Shown in pieces: positions 31,608-43,290 of a stretch of DNA of 64,000 bases; the first letter of the stretch is position 1; every line of letters starts with the position of its first letter. Source of the stretch: Hymenopus coronatus (lineage: Eukaryota > Arthropoda > Insecta > Mantodea > Hymenopodidae); contig CM060896.1 of the NCBI GenBank assembly GCA_030762935.1, positions 14,198,001 to 14,262,000 on the forward strand. The letters are read 5' to 3'. Position numbers and translations under genes: made by a program. The notes under the pieces were generated by a model. That model saw only the letters and a list, made by a program, of their open reading frames with translations, ran no database searches and was not told the DNA's origin.

Positions 31608-33440
31608 TCTGTCCAGTGAAATAAACAAAAGCAACAGGTTGTAATGGCTATGATTGGTTGCTGAACATTTTATTGATTTTCTCCATCATAAAATAGTTCC
31701 TCTTAGTTTGCCAAGTAGGTACAGAAATATGTATCACACTATGCAGTGTTGTCTAAATAATATAGTATGAATGATTAAGGAATAAAATGTGTGGTCATTT
31801 AATCATTATTTCTTTATATAACAATACATATCCGTTCTGCAATTCAACAGCTGCTTCTAGCCAGCAAGTAATGGCAGAAACATGTAATAGTAGTGTAGTG
31901 AAACCTAAGCAAGGAAAGAACTAGAAATTCCTAGTGTACATAATAAATTTTGCAAAAAATACCTTACTTTTTCATTAAAAAATATTCTTAGCTTAACGCA
32001 AAATTTACTGTTGTTTACAAAAGCACCATCAAGTGTGCAAAACTTTTAAATTAGCCGGGTTGAGACATCTTGTGTAATCAGCTTTTCAACACGTGACAGT
32101 TGAAAATGCAGTCAATGTGTCAGGAAGAGTAAACAAAGCAAGAATTGGAGGGAATGGTGGACATTGTCGCTGCCCCACTAATTATCAATCTCTGTGATGA
32201 TTCAATTGCAACTGCAACAAATGACTCGTATCTTGAAGGAGTGGAACAGTTCCATTCTCAGATTAGCTCTTCTGGCAAGTCACTGTGTTATGGCAGTATG
32301 TTAAAGAAATGTACAATGTATGGTGGTTGCAGACCAATAGCCACATTTATTTCATGTTTTGTTTGTATTTTTTGATAGCCTTCTTTAGAATACTTCTTTT
32401 TCTGTCATTTTATGTTTTAATGTTATTACTCCTTGGTTACTTTTTTGTGAAGATAGAATTTCATTGCATTTTTTTTTTCATATGGCGACGAGTTGTTTAA
32501 CTTTGTGTGAATAACCTGTGTTAGCAATGGAAAATTTTGAAAGCTTTTTACATTTCTCCTTCTGACTTCATCGGGGGAGGAGGTCCTCGAGATAGTAAGA
32601 CTAAAAAAAAAAAAAAAAAATGGCATGTTATTTATGGATGTTCTTTAACTGCTGTGGTTCTCAGCGTCCCATTCTATATTGGGCGTGAAAGACCGCTTAA
32701 TTTTGCTCAGAGGCCTCTCTATCAGGCTTGAGGTTCTTTTACGTGCCGTAAATCTACGACATGGGACCAACAGCTTTACTTCCCTTCTGAAGGAAGCCAT
32801 GCTAAGGATTTTTTTTTACGCCCGAAAAAATCCATCGTCCTCCGCTGGGTTTGAACCCGCGAACTTGGGCATATGAAGTGAGCATGGTAACAATTACACC
32901 ACGGAGTGCGACACTAAGTCTGAGGGATAACATTACCTCATCAGACAGAAAGATTAAGGTGATAAAAGAATTTGTTGCTTTGAAGTAATATTACGTTGGA
33001 GAACAGATCCAATATAATTTTTGACGAGATAGTTGATTTTTCCGGGGAATCGAGAAAGTCATTTGTCTGCAATATTTTAGTTCTTTACACCAAGTAAATC
33101 CCTGCACCCTGAGTAAAAGAGTTCTCAAGAAGTGCTCCACTGACTGATCTGGACCAGGCTAGCCCTTCTCTTTAAACACTGTTGGAGTGATGCACGTAAT
33201 CAATACAACATGTCTGCATTTTAGAATGTTTCATCTTGTACTGAAAATCTTAACGATTCACCTACCTGTTTTATTTATTATACATCTAATAGAGTTAATC
33301 ATTATCTATGAACAGTGAAAGTAGGTAGCTAATTCTTTCCCTACCAAACATAGGTACGTAACAATTGTAGGGAAGATAAACCAGCTTAGCATTATGTGGT
33401 GCGGAAGAATACATCCTGATTTGTTTACAACACCAGTGAA
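31608..33440 (+). repeat. duplicated block, copy 1 (partner 48580-49665)
   Basis: Collinear with 48580-49665 over about 740 bp (31608-32345) and again over about 240 bp (33200-33440), for example 'ATGATTGGTTGCTGAAC', 'GCAAAACTTTTAAATTAGCCG' and 'ATGACTCGTATCTTGAAGGA'. Copy 1 has about 850 extra bases in the middle, including a SINE. No gene family recognised; short frames with partly matching peptides (FHSQISSSGKSL / FHLQISSFGKSL) suggest decayed coding sequence. Confidence 0.7.
32631..32912 (-). repeat. tRNA-derived SINE, family of 30651
   Basis: Minus strand: head CACTCCGTGGTGTAATTGTT, B box GGGTTCAAACCC, body and TTAAAGAAC end. A 17-A tract lies just outside the 3' end (32605-32620). Confidence 0.8.
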
Positions 33441-34700
33441 GTAAGGATGGACAGGTGTGCATGCAAGTGTTTTTTCTCTCCCCCTCTCATATGATGCTAC
33501 AAAGTGACTATGAAATGGAAATCTCTCCTCTTCCTGTAGCAGATCATGTCACGTACTGCTTTGGCTGCAGCTTTTCTAGGCACACCTTAGGTCATAGCGT
33601 GGGTTCTTAGCTGTATCATCAATCCTGTGCCTCTCATCCTATATTACAGCAGCAAATTTTACAAATGCAGACCTTGCACATATTGTATTAATTATATGAT
33701 TTGATAAAATATGTAAATTAAATTGAAGAAAATGTCTAACCAGAATAAAAATTCTGACTGTATAAGCTTAAATTGTAGTCCCCTAGCTTGTACAATTGTG
33801 TTGCTTTATTTACTGCTCTCTAAGTCACCAAGCACTCAGTAATAGATTCACTGTTTGAACTAAGTGGGACTTGAAGATCCATCTTGTTGTTGAAACTCTT
33901 GGTATCCTTTTCCCTACAATCTGCGCCAACCTCATGACCAGTTCCAAATCCCTTCATAAAAGGAACTGCCTCACTTTTGGTGCTATGAAGTTTCTTTTTG
34001 TATGTATATATTAATGGACATTTTCTTATTACAAGCCTTTTGTGTAGGCAGTATTGTGTGTCCAGTGTCAGGGTTTTTCATGCAGAATCTGTGTGTGCAT
34101 GTAGTAATGAACTCTCGGGCATCCCAGATCTTGGTTCATCTTTATAGTAAACAAATTTAGTAAACTGAGAGGAAAAAACATTATCTTGTCTTTCCCTCTT
34201 TTCCCCAAGTGTATCTGCAGACTTGTCCCTTTCTTGCAATGAATGGGATGCCCATGATTAGGGCTTGGAACTTGCTGAAATATATTTTTTCTGAGTCATC
34301 ACAGACAATGCAGAATGGAACATAAATTTATTTTTCTTAAATATGAACTAATATTGACTAATTTTATTTTGCATTTTTGGGGGATTTTAATGTCTATTGG
34401 TGATTTTTTGGAACCATTGTACTTTTGTTGCATTTTCATCATGTTTTTCTGCTTTTAAACTCTTTTTTATATGATATACACATTTTAAATACTCTCCAAT
34501 GACCGAATTTTGCTGTGTAATTTTCTTATGGTCTCTTAGTCATTGGGTGCATGTTTACGCAGATATTGTTATCGACGTAGCTAATGGTGGTAAGAGCAAC
34601 TCTAGCATCTACTACTAGCAAGTAGCCATTTTATTTCTCACAAGTGAAGCCATAAAAATGCACAAGTAAAGGAAAGTAGGCTTCTTGCGAAAGTTAGTGA
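33441..34700. other. intronic sequence, nothing recognised
   Basis: ZMAT5 intron 2. No ORF longer than 60 codons with protein-like features and no copy of the repeat families described here. Confidence 0.35.
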
Positions 34701-34704
34701 CTTG

Positions 34705-35075
34705 AGTTTGGTGACAGTGTATTTTCTACAGATGGAAGGATACTATTTTGCAAGTCGTGTGAAATTAAAGTAGGTGCAGATAAGCATTTTACTGTACAGC
34801 AGCATATCGGACACAAAAAGCTCATAAAAGCAATTGCACATACAAAAGAAAGTAAGGCAAACCAATTACTTCTTAGTCAAAGCATGGGGAAAACAACCAA
34901 AAAATCTATTTTACAGAGATCTTTGTCAAGCAATGGTTTCTGCCAATATCTCATTAGCAAAAATCAATACACTGGATTACAGCAATTTCTGCAGCAATAT
35001 ACAGGACAGAACATCTCAGATGAATCCACCCTTAGAAAAGGTTACTTGCAGGATATTTTGAATACACAATAGCTG
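34705..35075 (+). pseudogene. hAT-derived CGGBP1/DUF659-like protein, N-terminal relic
   Basis: The translation shows a BED-like start (ILFCKSCEIKVGADKHFTVQ, then QH and H), a linker, then in a shifted frame DLCQAMVSANISLAKIN, and back to FLQQYTGQNISDESTLRKGY. This follows the order of a widespread arthropod family related to CGGBP1 and DUF659 hAT transposases ('LCK.L..ANIP..KL', then 'I.DESTLRKNY'). The rest of the protein is absent. A second relic with the downstream part lies at 52945-54316. Confidence 0.75.
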
Positions 35076-35439
35076 AATACATGATTTTGTGCAAAATAAT
35101 ATATTTGTTCCAATACACAAGACAAGTGATACAGAGGAATGTTATTTTGCAAACTGTTATATTGACACCCCTCCAAAAATGTTTCTTCTTACGACAGAAA
35201 GAATTGAGAAGGTTAACCATTGATGTGTATGTATGTATTTATTCTCTGTAATTGTGAATAGAAATACAACTAACATATTATATATACCTACATGTTTTTT
35301 TTTTTTTAAATGCCTAAGTACTTATTATTCAGTATAGCAATATTTATGTCAATCACCAGCATGTTTACAGTTTACAGTTATTATGCAGCCTCAACATTAA
35401 CACTATACATTACTAATATATGCATTAATCCAGTTTTTG

Positions 35440-37530
35440 AGATTCTTAATTACTTCACAATACTTGCTCAAATTAACTAACATTTATTCTCTTTAAATTA
35501 TCCCTAAACTTCTTTAAGGTCAAAAGGCAGCCCTGAAAGGCTGCTACAGGCAATTCAATTCATTCCATTCTTCAATGGTCCTATTAAGAAAAGAAAATTT
35601 TCCTACGTCGGTTTTGTACCTTCTACCCTTAATTTTATACAAATGATCGTTTTGTCCGTAGTGTGCCAGGTTTTCTAACCTCTTTCTAATGTCCCCATGC
35701 ATTTAAACCAGTATAAGGTTTAAATGGTGTGACTTATGTGTGTGTTTTGCACCTAACTTTTAGTGGCTCCCATTTATTCTCTTCGCCTTTCATAAGTCCA
35801 AAATCTTTACCTCTATTTATGAATTTAACCGCCCGTCTCTGTATCTTTTCCAGTGAATCAGTTTGATTAACCCTGTATGGATCCCAGCATGCTAATCCAT
35901 GTTCCATAACATGTTAGGTAATTTCCCTGGACTTTGCACTCCCCTTCTTCAGTGTTCTCATTACGAAGTGCAATGTCTTCCACGCTTTCCTAGATGTAGA
36001 ATTTATCTGATCCTCCCATCCGACATTACTTGACAAGTACACTCCCAAGTATTTGCAGCTGTCCACCTGTGGAATTTGTTCCCTGCCCATATGATAGCTA
36101 TGAAGAACTTTCCCCTTAGTACGACTAAAAAACTTGACTTATTTTTCAAGCATTAATTGTCATTTTGTTTGCGGTGGCCCACCTATTTATTTCATTTAGG
36201 TCATCCTGAAGAGCGGTCTCATACATGGTATTTAGAATCTTATTGTAAATAATACAATCGTCTGTGAACAGTCTAATCTGACATTTAACATTTGTAGTTA
36301 TATCATTAACAAAGATAAGAAAAAATAACGGACCCAGTACCGAGCCTTGGGGCACGCTCGAACTTACAAAACTCTTTTCAGATAGTTCTTTACCTACTCT
36401 TACTCTCTGTGCTCTTCCTTTCAAAAAATTGTTCTATCCACGATACTATGTGATTATCGATTCCTGTTTTGGCTAGCTTTCGGATGAGTAAATTATGGGG
36501 CACTACATCAAAAGCTTTAGAGAAGTCTATCACTACTGCATCAATCCTTCCCCCTGCATCCACCCCATCTGCCAAATCCTAAAATAATGAAATTATTTGA
36601 CTTTCACATGAATACCCAGATCTAAACCCATGTTGTGCTTCTTTCAACCATTTCTTTTTTTCTAACTCTTCCCATATGTATTTTGTAATTAAATGTTCCA
36701 TTACTTTACACACTACTGAAGTTAGGCTAACAAATGGTAATTGTTTATTTCTGTTTTATTACCCCTTTATATATTGGAACTACAATGGTGGTTTTCCAGT
36801 ATAGCACAGTTGTTAATTGACATATTAAACAAGTGCATTAGATAGGGAATTATGGCTTCTTCCCCTATTTTTAAAATTTCTGTAGGTATATTATCTGGTC
36901 CTCTTGATTTTCCTTTCTGTAGCATCTTGATTCTTTTCTGTAATTTGGATGTCATTAATTGAAAAAGTGATTCTCCACCATCCTCAATTTCCTGTTCAGA
37001 ATTATCATCCAATTTATGAAAAACCAATGCAAAATGCAAATTTAAAATGAATTTGCTACAAGAATTCCATTAACTTTAAAGTCCAGTATGTCCTCTTTCT
37101 TACACCTGCATCATCTCACGTAATTGTAAAAAGCTTTCCATCCATTGTTTTTCCCGTTAAGGATTTCTTCTAAGAACCGTTCCTGTGCTTGCTACTTTTC
37201 GTCTTGTAATTGCTTGGTTAGTTCTTTAAATTTATTAAAACACCATTCTGATTTCCTCCTTGTGTGATATGCATGCCTTGACTTCCTTTTAAGTGACCTA
37301 ATTCATTTTGTATAAAATTCTGGATTGGCATTATTTTTTAAAACTTTAAATGGTACATGTTTAATTATTGCTTCCGAGGTAAGTGTTTTGGAATTAGCCC
37401 AGGCTTCATTTACACTAGTAGCAGATGGTACAAATCCCCCATATTGTTGGTGCAGAAAGTTTTGGATAGCAGCTTCTTCCGCTCTCTGGAATTTCCAGCT
37501 AATTGGTGATTGTTCTCTTTCAAACCAGTT
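35440..37530 (-). pseudogene. CR1/L2-type LINE ORF2 relic, reverse transcriptase
   Basis: From 37530 downward: linker region between endonuclease and RT (WK.FYNYVR block near 37120), then KSRGPDNIPTEILK (37039-36767), IDFSKAFDVVPHNLLIRKL (36575-36390; motif A Asp in VVIDFSKAFD), SSVPQGSVLGPLFFLIFVND (36424-36146; motif B), and a catalytic box reading FTDD instead of FADD. Then YLGVYLSSN, 'KIQRRAVKFI' and 'SFLNRTIEEWNEL' near the C-terminus (about 35560), then the 3' UTR. Several frameshifts and stops. The endonuclease is missing, so the copy is 5'-truncated. Located in ZMAT5 intron 2. Confidence 0.82.
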
Positions 37531-37749
37531 TGTTCCTTACTTCACATATTTCGATTGAGATGAAAGTTGTAGTGGATTTTATCAGAAGGTACTTACAGAT
37601 GAAAAAATCCTTGAATAAATAAACAATGTTTTGGGACGTATTTTCCATTTTTCCATTCTTAAAATCTGGCAACCCTAGATGCAACAGGAATATTTTCAAA
37701 AAAATTCCCCCCACATTGCACCAGATTAGTAAATGTACCAATGTGCAAA

Positions 37750-38370
37750 TAAGAATACAATTGTGAACTGGTAAAAATATTGAATATAGCTACAGAAAAT
37801 GGATTCCAGGCAGAAGTGGTATACAAAAAAGTTAAACAGAGCCAAAAATAGGAAAAGAAGTCAGCACACTCACTCCAAACAAAAAAGAAAACAAGATTTA
37901 TAAGAAATTTACATCTCGCCCTACGACTTTCTACAAATTCCAGAGGATCTTCAAACAACACATTATTCTGACCCCAAAAAACAATTACTCCATAAAAGAA
38001 CATTAGATTCTAAATTAAAAGATAATATTCCACAAGAAATCAAATCAGATATATACCAGTTCAACTGCAATGACTGTGAAAAAATCTACATTGGCCAAAC
38101 TAAAAGAAACATAAAAACAAGAGCAAAAGAAAATCTCAGAAATATTAAACAAAAACAAGAAGACAAATTGGCAGTAGCTTGGCATTTTTGGAAAGAGCAA
38201 TGCACCATAAATAGAAGTCCAAAAATACTCAAAAATATCACAAGGAAAATAGAATTAAAAGTTTGAAGAACATCTATATTTTTGAAAAATAAGAACCGCA
38301 TTTTAAATTTTGAAATCCTGCCAGGCGACCTACTGATGCAGAGGTTCATCAAATACAAGGGACAGTGATA
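37750..38370 (+). pseudogene. Penelope-like element, GIY-YIG region relic
   Basis: At about 38052-38345 the + strand reads YQFNCNDCEKIYIGQTKRNI, then R..E and LAVAWHFW, followed by 'KILKNITRKIELKV' and 'ILNFEILPGDLL'. The C..C..IYIGQT…R core is the GIY-YIG nuclease of Penelope-like elements. Upstream, frames around 37760-37930 resemble the RT-to-nuclease linker, but the RT is gone. It is a different subfamily from the copy at 5050 (low similarity outside the motif). Confidence 0.75.
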
Positions 38371-38399
38371 ACCACCACAACAAGCGATACTGGCTGTCA

Positions 38400-39195
38400 A
38401 CTAAAGGAATTGGCAATGGAAGCACATAGCTTCTGAAACATGTTTTCCAATAATAAAAGTAAGTGATATAGTGTCACAAAGTCCACCATATCAATAAGAA
38501 TTAGTTGCTAAGAGTTAAAATTAGAACAGAACAAGTTTTTCACTGCGCGTGCTTATGTTGAATAACTAATTGCAACTGGTAGAGAAAATAATAAATGGAG
38601 AATATTCACTGTCCATATATTCCTTATGCTACTGAGTATCTCATCTGTTTTGGTGGACATTCTGGTAGTTGATGGTTTAATAACAAGAATTACACCAGCT
38701 CTGCCAGTACATTATTTCTCTACAGTAAACCATTTTTAAATACAGATCCATAATAACTTTTATTTTCTCTAGTGGTATCAAGTTTCATTCCTTTATTAAT
38801 CCAGCAAATCAGTTGTTATTGTTTGTTAATTCCTATACATGTTTTCTGTTCTTTGGAGCTTTAGATATTATTATTCTTTTTAATTTTTGACAAGAGCCAG
38901 TTTTAGTTGCTCCCCACCACTAGACCTGCAGTAGTGCCTTGTCTCATAACTGCAACGAATCAAAGGATAGTTGGGGGTAGTGTTACATACGTCATTTTTG
39001 CAATAGGCCATCAGGGGGGAATTGGCTACCTCCTAAGCAATTAAGTATGAATATCAAATTAAATGTCAATAAAATTTGAACATTCATAACTTCAATATAT
39101 TTCTGACAGTTTTAATGTGTGGAAAATAAGAAGTTCTTATTTATGTAAATTTGTTTTATTTGGAACATATGGCTAGTTTGTCCATGAGAATTTAA
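38400..39195. other. intronic sequence, nothing recognised
   Basis: No coding or repeat signal that I can support. Confidence 0.3.
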
Positions 39196-39204
39196 CAATC
39201 AGGA

Positions 39205-39775
39205 TTAACCAGCTATCATTTTGCCCATATCTGTTTCAATTGTATTCAGTCTCAGTGTAGCACATAAATTGCAGTTGGTAATTCTAGACCTGCTTTTATT
39301 TGTAGCATTGTTCATAAGTGCAGAGAACTGCTTGCACAAGTATGTAGCTCCAAATATTGTCACGATATGTTCACAGAAGTTGCGCAAAGTCGGGAATGAC
39401 TCTTTATTTAACATTTTATAAACATCAATCCACACCTTTTCACAATTTCGTAGAACATTGTTCTTCTGCAGTTCTATAATCGCTGGTTGTAAGTGATCAG
39501 AAACATCTGGACTAACAGATAATGCAAAGATGAGGTTCACTTTTCATTATTAACACTTCTCCAAATCTTGTTTCGAACATTGAATGAAGGTCCTGTAACA
39601 TTTAGGAGTTATATTGACTCAAGCCAATGAGAAGGAAGTAAGTCCATTTATTTTAGTTTCAACTGATCTTCTACATTAGCACTCATGGCTGATATTCTTG
39701 ATGTCACTGTGGTTCGTCCTAAAGGTATGTCTCTACCATGTCAAGGCAAATTTCCTCTGCAACGTTAACGAGTCG
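39205..39775 (-). pseudogene. hAT transposase relic, GTF2IRD2/ZBED-like
   Basis: Minus strand: 'NVAEEICLDMVET' (39770), then in another frame TSRISAMSANVEDQLKLK, a gap, DLHSMFETRFGEV (39590), and the C-terminal dimerisation domain (39540-39205): PTLRNFCEHIVTIFGATYLC, then KQFSALM, SRSRITN and LR. This is the pattern shared by hAT proteins of the GTF2IRD2/ZBED group. Only parts survive, with stops and deletions. Confidence 0.75.
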
Positions 39776-39789
39776 CTTATTAATAAACT

Positions 39790-40088
39790 GTCGCCCTCCG
39801 TGGTGTAATAGTTACCATGCTAACTTCATATACCCAAGGTCGCAGATTCAAACCTGCTGGAGGACAATGGATTTTTTCAGGCGTAAAAATCCTTAGCATG
39901 GTTTCCTTCAGAAGGGAAGTAAAGCCGTTGGTCCCGTGTCGTAGATTTATGGTACGTAAAAGAACCTCAAGCCTGTTAGAGAGGCCTCTAAGCAAAATTA
40001 GGCGATCTTTCATGCCCAATTTAGAATGGGGTGCTGAGAATCACAGCAGTTAAAGAGCATCCATAAATAACACCCCATTTCCATTTTT
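39790..40088 (+). repeat. tRNA-derived SINE, family of 30651
   Basis: Head GCCCTCCGTGGTGTAATAGT, body 'CCTTCAGAAGGGAAGTAAAG', 'TCAAGCCTGTTAGAGAGGCC', end 'CAGTTAAAGAGCATCCATAA'. Confidence 0.85.
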
Positions 40089-40589
40089 GTTACTTGTATG
40101 CTTAACAGCTCGAATGAATGGTGAACTCTTATTGCTTGGAGTGACGTTGTTGGTAGTGGCTTTTTGCCAAGACCAGGTGGAATGAGGAATAGAGGGGAAT
40201 GTCACTCGGTGATACAAGACAGCATGCCTGATATAAGCAAATAGAGATGAGCTTTTACTAGGAACCAGTGCTCAGGATCTGTGGTTATGCTGCTGGAATT
40301 TCTCCAGGCTTAATTTTCCCAGCTTGCAACTAGACAGCTCCAATAGCAGTTTCATGTCACAGCTGCCTTGAGTAATTTCAAATAACTCCCAAGGTAGGGT
40401 ACCACTTGGAATCACTACATGCAAAACACATATACATTTGCAGTTGTATTTTTGTTGTCAAAACGTAAGGGAATACACATTAATAACACTAATTCACTTC
40501 TGTTTAACATGTTTTAAACAGAAACTGTTCACTTTTGTCACTTCTGATCCACATACATCACACACATCCCACCCAAGGTATCATTGGCA

Positions 40590-40735
40590 GGGCCTAAGGC
40601 ACAAAGCATAGTCAAGGGATTGGGAGCCCTAAGCTGCAAAGTGTAGCCAGGGAACTGAGAGCTGAAGGATTGAGGACTCCATGTCAGAAAGCATAACAGA
40701 GGTTGAGGGTCCCAAGCCACAAAGTGCCGAGGGAT
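40590..40735 (+). repeat. tandem-like AAGCYGCAAAGCRTAGCC motif, four units
   Basis: Units at about 40595, 40629, 40680 and 40710 share TAAGSYRCAAAGYRTAG, then a GGGA(T)TG..AG connector of variable length. They are related to the units at 16945-17240 and 26018-26092. Confidence 0.55.
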
Positions 40736-41069
40736 GTTTTTAGAAGGATAGGAATGGATCAGTCATAGCCTTTGGTGACGACAGAGCATAGATGAGGGTT
40801 CTCTGAAGCTAAAACGTCAATGTGTATGTTGTGACATTTTCATTAGCGATTTTTACTACATTTTAACATGGCACTAATTTGCCCTATATATGTGAGGTCA
40901 CCAAAAAGGGTGGGCAGGTGGACAATGACTTTGTTCAAGCAACATCTTGTGTTTACTGCCTTTTGTACAACTTCAGGATCAATTAGATATAATATTTACT
41001 TAACAAGTAGAGGCAGCCAGCCTTTGGAGTGAAACCATAACTTTTACAGTGAAGAATGTAATATGCCAT

Positions 41070-41285
41070 GCCTGGAAATGAGAACAAGAAAGTTAATCTG
41101 CCTCACATTCAAATCTCACTCAGGGTGAGTTACCCAGTTCAGGTATTTTTTGGGGGTTTCTTTATCCTAAGAAGACAAATGTTGAGTAAGGTTAAACTCC
41201 ATAAACTCCGAGATTATTTAGTGCATCATTGCACTGATTTCATTTATCGTCCGATATGACTAACCAAGTTAAAGGATGTTATATT
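41070..41285 (+). repeat. SINE fragment, family of 29901
   Basis: 'CAAATCTCACTCAGGGTGAG', 'GGGGGTTTCTTTATCCTAAG' and 'CATTTATCGTCCGATATGAC' follow the 29901-30112 body. The end has an A tract at 41288. Confidence 0.5.
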
Positions 41286-41481
41286 TAAAAAAAAAGAATT
41301 AAAATCTGACCAAGTTATCTTTTCCATTCCAGCACTGAGAAAAAGTTTCCTTTTAATTCTGAACTCTCACATTTGAATACATGATGTATTTTAACTTTGT
41401 CATCTTCATTCTGTTTTCCCTTCTTGTTTATTGTGAATTGTGAATTGGTGACTCAATATGAAAACTGGGTTATATTTTCAG

Positions 41482-41726
41482 TTGATGACTACGAAAGAGA
41501 AGAAGAAGAGAAAGAGTTGGAAACAATAACTGCCAAGGATCCAGCAAGCATTGTAGCAGCTTGGTTGAAACAGCGAGGGAATCCACAAATTCCTCTAGAA
41601 GATTCTCCTCTTCAGCCACTGTGGGAGCTACCTGCTGAGCTGCAGGGTCGAGCCGATCTGCCTCCATCACTTCAACCAATAACATCACACTCTATTAACA
41701 TGTCAGAATTTGAGGAGTGGGGTTGA
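41482..41726 (+). CDS. ZMAT5: ZMAT5, coding exon 3 and stop
   Basis: The acceptor GGTTATATTTTCAG ends at 41481. The exon enters in phase 1 and ends at TGA (41724-41726). It encodes residues 89-169: an acidic, probably helical stretch (DDYEREEEEKELE), then VAAWLKQRGN, and a Pro/Leu-rich tail with LPPSLQP, matching the human 'LPPSLRAP' region in position. The last residues are SEFEEWG. Splice phase, total length and motif order all agree with ZMAT5. No AATAAA is seen close downstream; the first candidate is ACAAATAAAGC at about 43127, which may belong to an LTR instead. Confidence 0.92.
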
Positions 41727-41904
41727 AACCTTTGAGGGCAAAGAAACATGCAAATTGTGTGTCTGGGTCCATAATGTATTTACTGTATTTAGATGAGTTG
41801 TTAGTAAAAATTATTTATCTGGCTTGACTCCATTTTGTGGTACATATCTGTATGTGAGTTTTAAACAAAACAGTCATGCACAGAAATTTAGTGCAACAAA
41901 ATTA

Positions 41905-42600
41905 TAGGTGTACGAGGCATATACAACAAGGGTGGTTTGATAAATCTGGTAAAAAAGCAGGAAGAAATGTTTGTTTTGTAAACAACTCACGGTACTTCTT
42001 GACATAGTCTCCTATGAGGGATATGCATTTGGTCCAGCAATCCTCCAGCTTTTTCAACCCATCACAAAATAGTTTCTGTCAAACTTTGCAAAATACATTT
42101 AATGAAAATTTCTTCACACTATGCCAAAGTTTCAGGAAGAAGTCAGTTGGGGCTAAGAATAGGATGGATGAGGAAGCAATTCATGCACTTTCACATCATC
42201 ATTGCTGATGCATGGGACGATGCATTGTTCTGGTGAAAGGGCATTTTATTGCATGTCAACCTTTGTCTTTTTTCAGCCAATGTAAATTTTGAATGATCCA
42301 ACAATGAAGCATAATAGAGCCCAGTTATGGCTCTGCTTTTTTCCAAATAATCTCTGAGGATTATTCCTCATAGATTACTTGGAATCTCAGAAAACAGTGG
42401 CCATCCCCCTACAAGCTGACAAAATGGTGTATGCCTTCTTCAGTTCACTTTCTCCAGCTTTTGTCTATTATTTTGACTGCCGTTTTGACTCTAGTGTGTA
42501 ATGATGGATCTAGGTTTCACCAGCTGTCACAAATTAGTGCAAAAAGTCTTGCAAATTGCTATTAAATATCACCATTGTTTCAGATGTACTTTTGTTCATT
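41905..42600 (-). pseudogene. mariner transposon relic
   Basis: The terminal piece GTGTACGAGGCATATACAAC at 41909 resembles a mariner end. On the minus strand, broken frames read 'VTAGET.IHHYTLESKRQSK', IIRDYLEK-like, 'HELLPHPSYS', 'LAP.DFF' equivalents, and 'GDYVKKY'. This is the order of mariner transposases. Catalytic Asp residues are lost or in shifted frames, and no matching second end was found. Confidence 0.7.
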
Positions 42601-42639
42601 CAAATATTAGTAATTGCAGGGGATCTTAAGTATAAGTCT

Positions 42640-43290
42640 GTGTATGACGGGAGTGGCAACACTGTCCTACACTGCGACCTTTACAGACCTATTGTGTGTC
42701 CCCAGTCTTATTATTGTGATAGTTCCATCTGCAGCCATTCCCACGTTCACCTCGTTCACTCCATATGTAGGACTTGATAAACACAGATGCAACAAGCTGG
42801 TAACCAGAAGCCTTGGAATGAAACATCAGAATCTTCCAAAAGCTTCAGCTTCCACAAGCTTCCAGAAAATTCTGACTTAATGTTAGCTATAAAAGGAAGG
42901 AAGAATTGCAAGGCAGGTAGTGAGTAGTGAGCCATGAATGATTGGAGTGTTGCATGCAGTGGCATGCCAGCAGCAATGTGAGAAAGCCGTTAGTTGTCGA
43001 GCATCAAGTGAATTATTTGCCACAGTGAATTAAATGCTAATTGTAACCAATTAACATTAATACAAAAATCTGATTATTCATTATATATACTGTAACAAAT
43101 GTCTTTATTGACTCAACATTATTTACAAATAAAGCTTCCTATTCACTGCTCCAAACAGTTCACCTCCTGCATATGACCTTCAGAGGTTGTAGTGAATCAA
43201 GGTGTGCAACATCGCCAAGTCAGAACTAGCCACGTCTCGCTTGGTAATTACTAGCTTAACGCTTGGATACTAATGGTTCATTACAACTTT
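42640..43290 (+). mobile_element. possible solo LTR
   Basis: The segment from TGTATGACGGGAGTGGCAAC to GGTTCATTACA begins TG and ends CA, has a TATA box (GCTATAAAAGG, about 42889) and a poly(A) signal (ACAAATAAAGC, about 43127), which is an LTR-like order and spacing. I see no target-site duplication and no internal retrotransposon sequence. Confidence 0.35.

Noticed and set aside
41397..41481. Upstream extension of ZMAT5 exon 3 as a separate ORF from 41397
   Set aside because: The frame is open by chance into the intron; a consensus acceptor at 41481 and the phase match with exon 2 explain the coding part.
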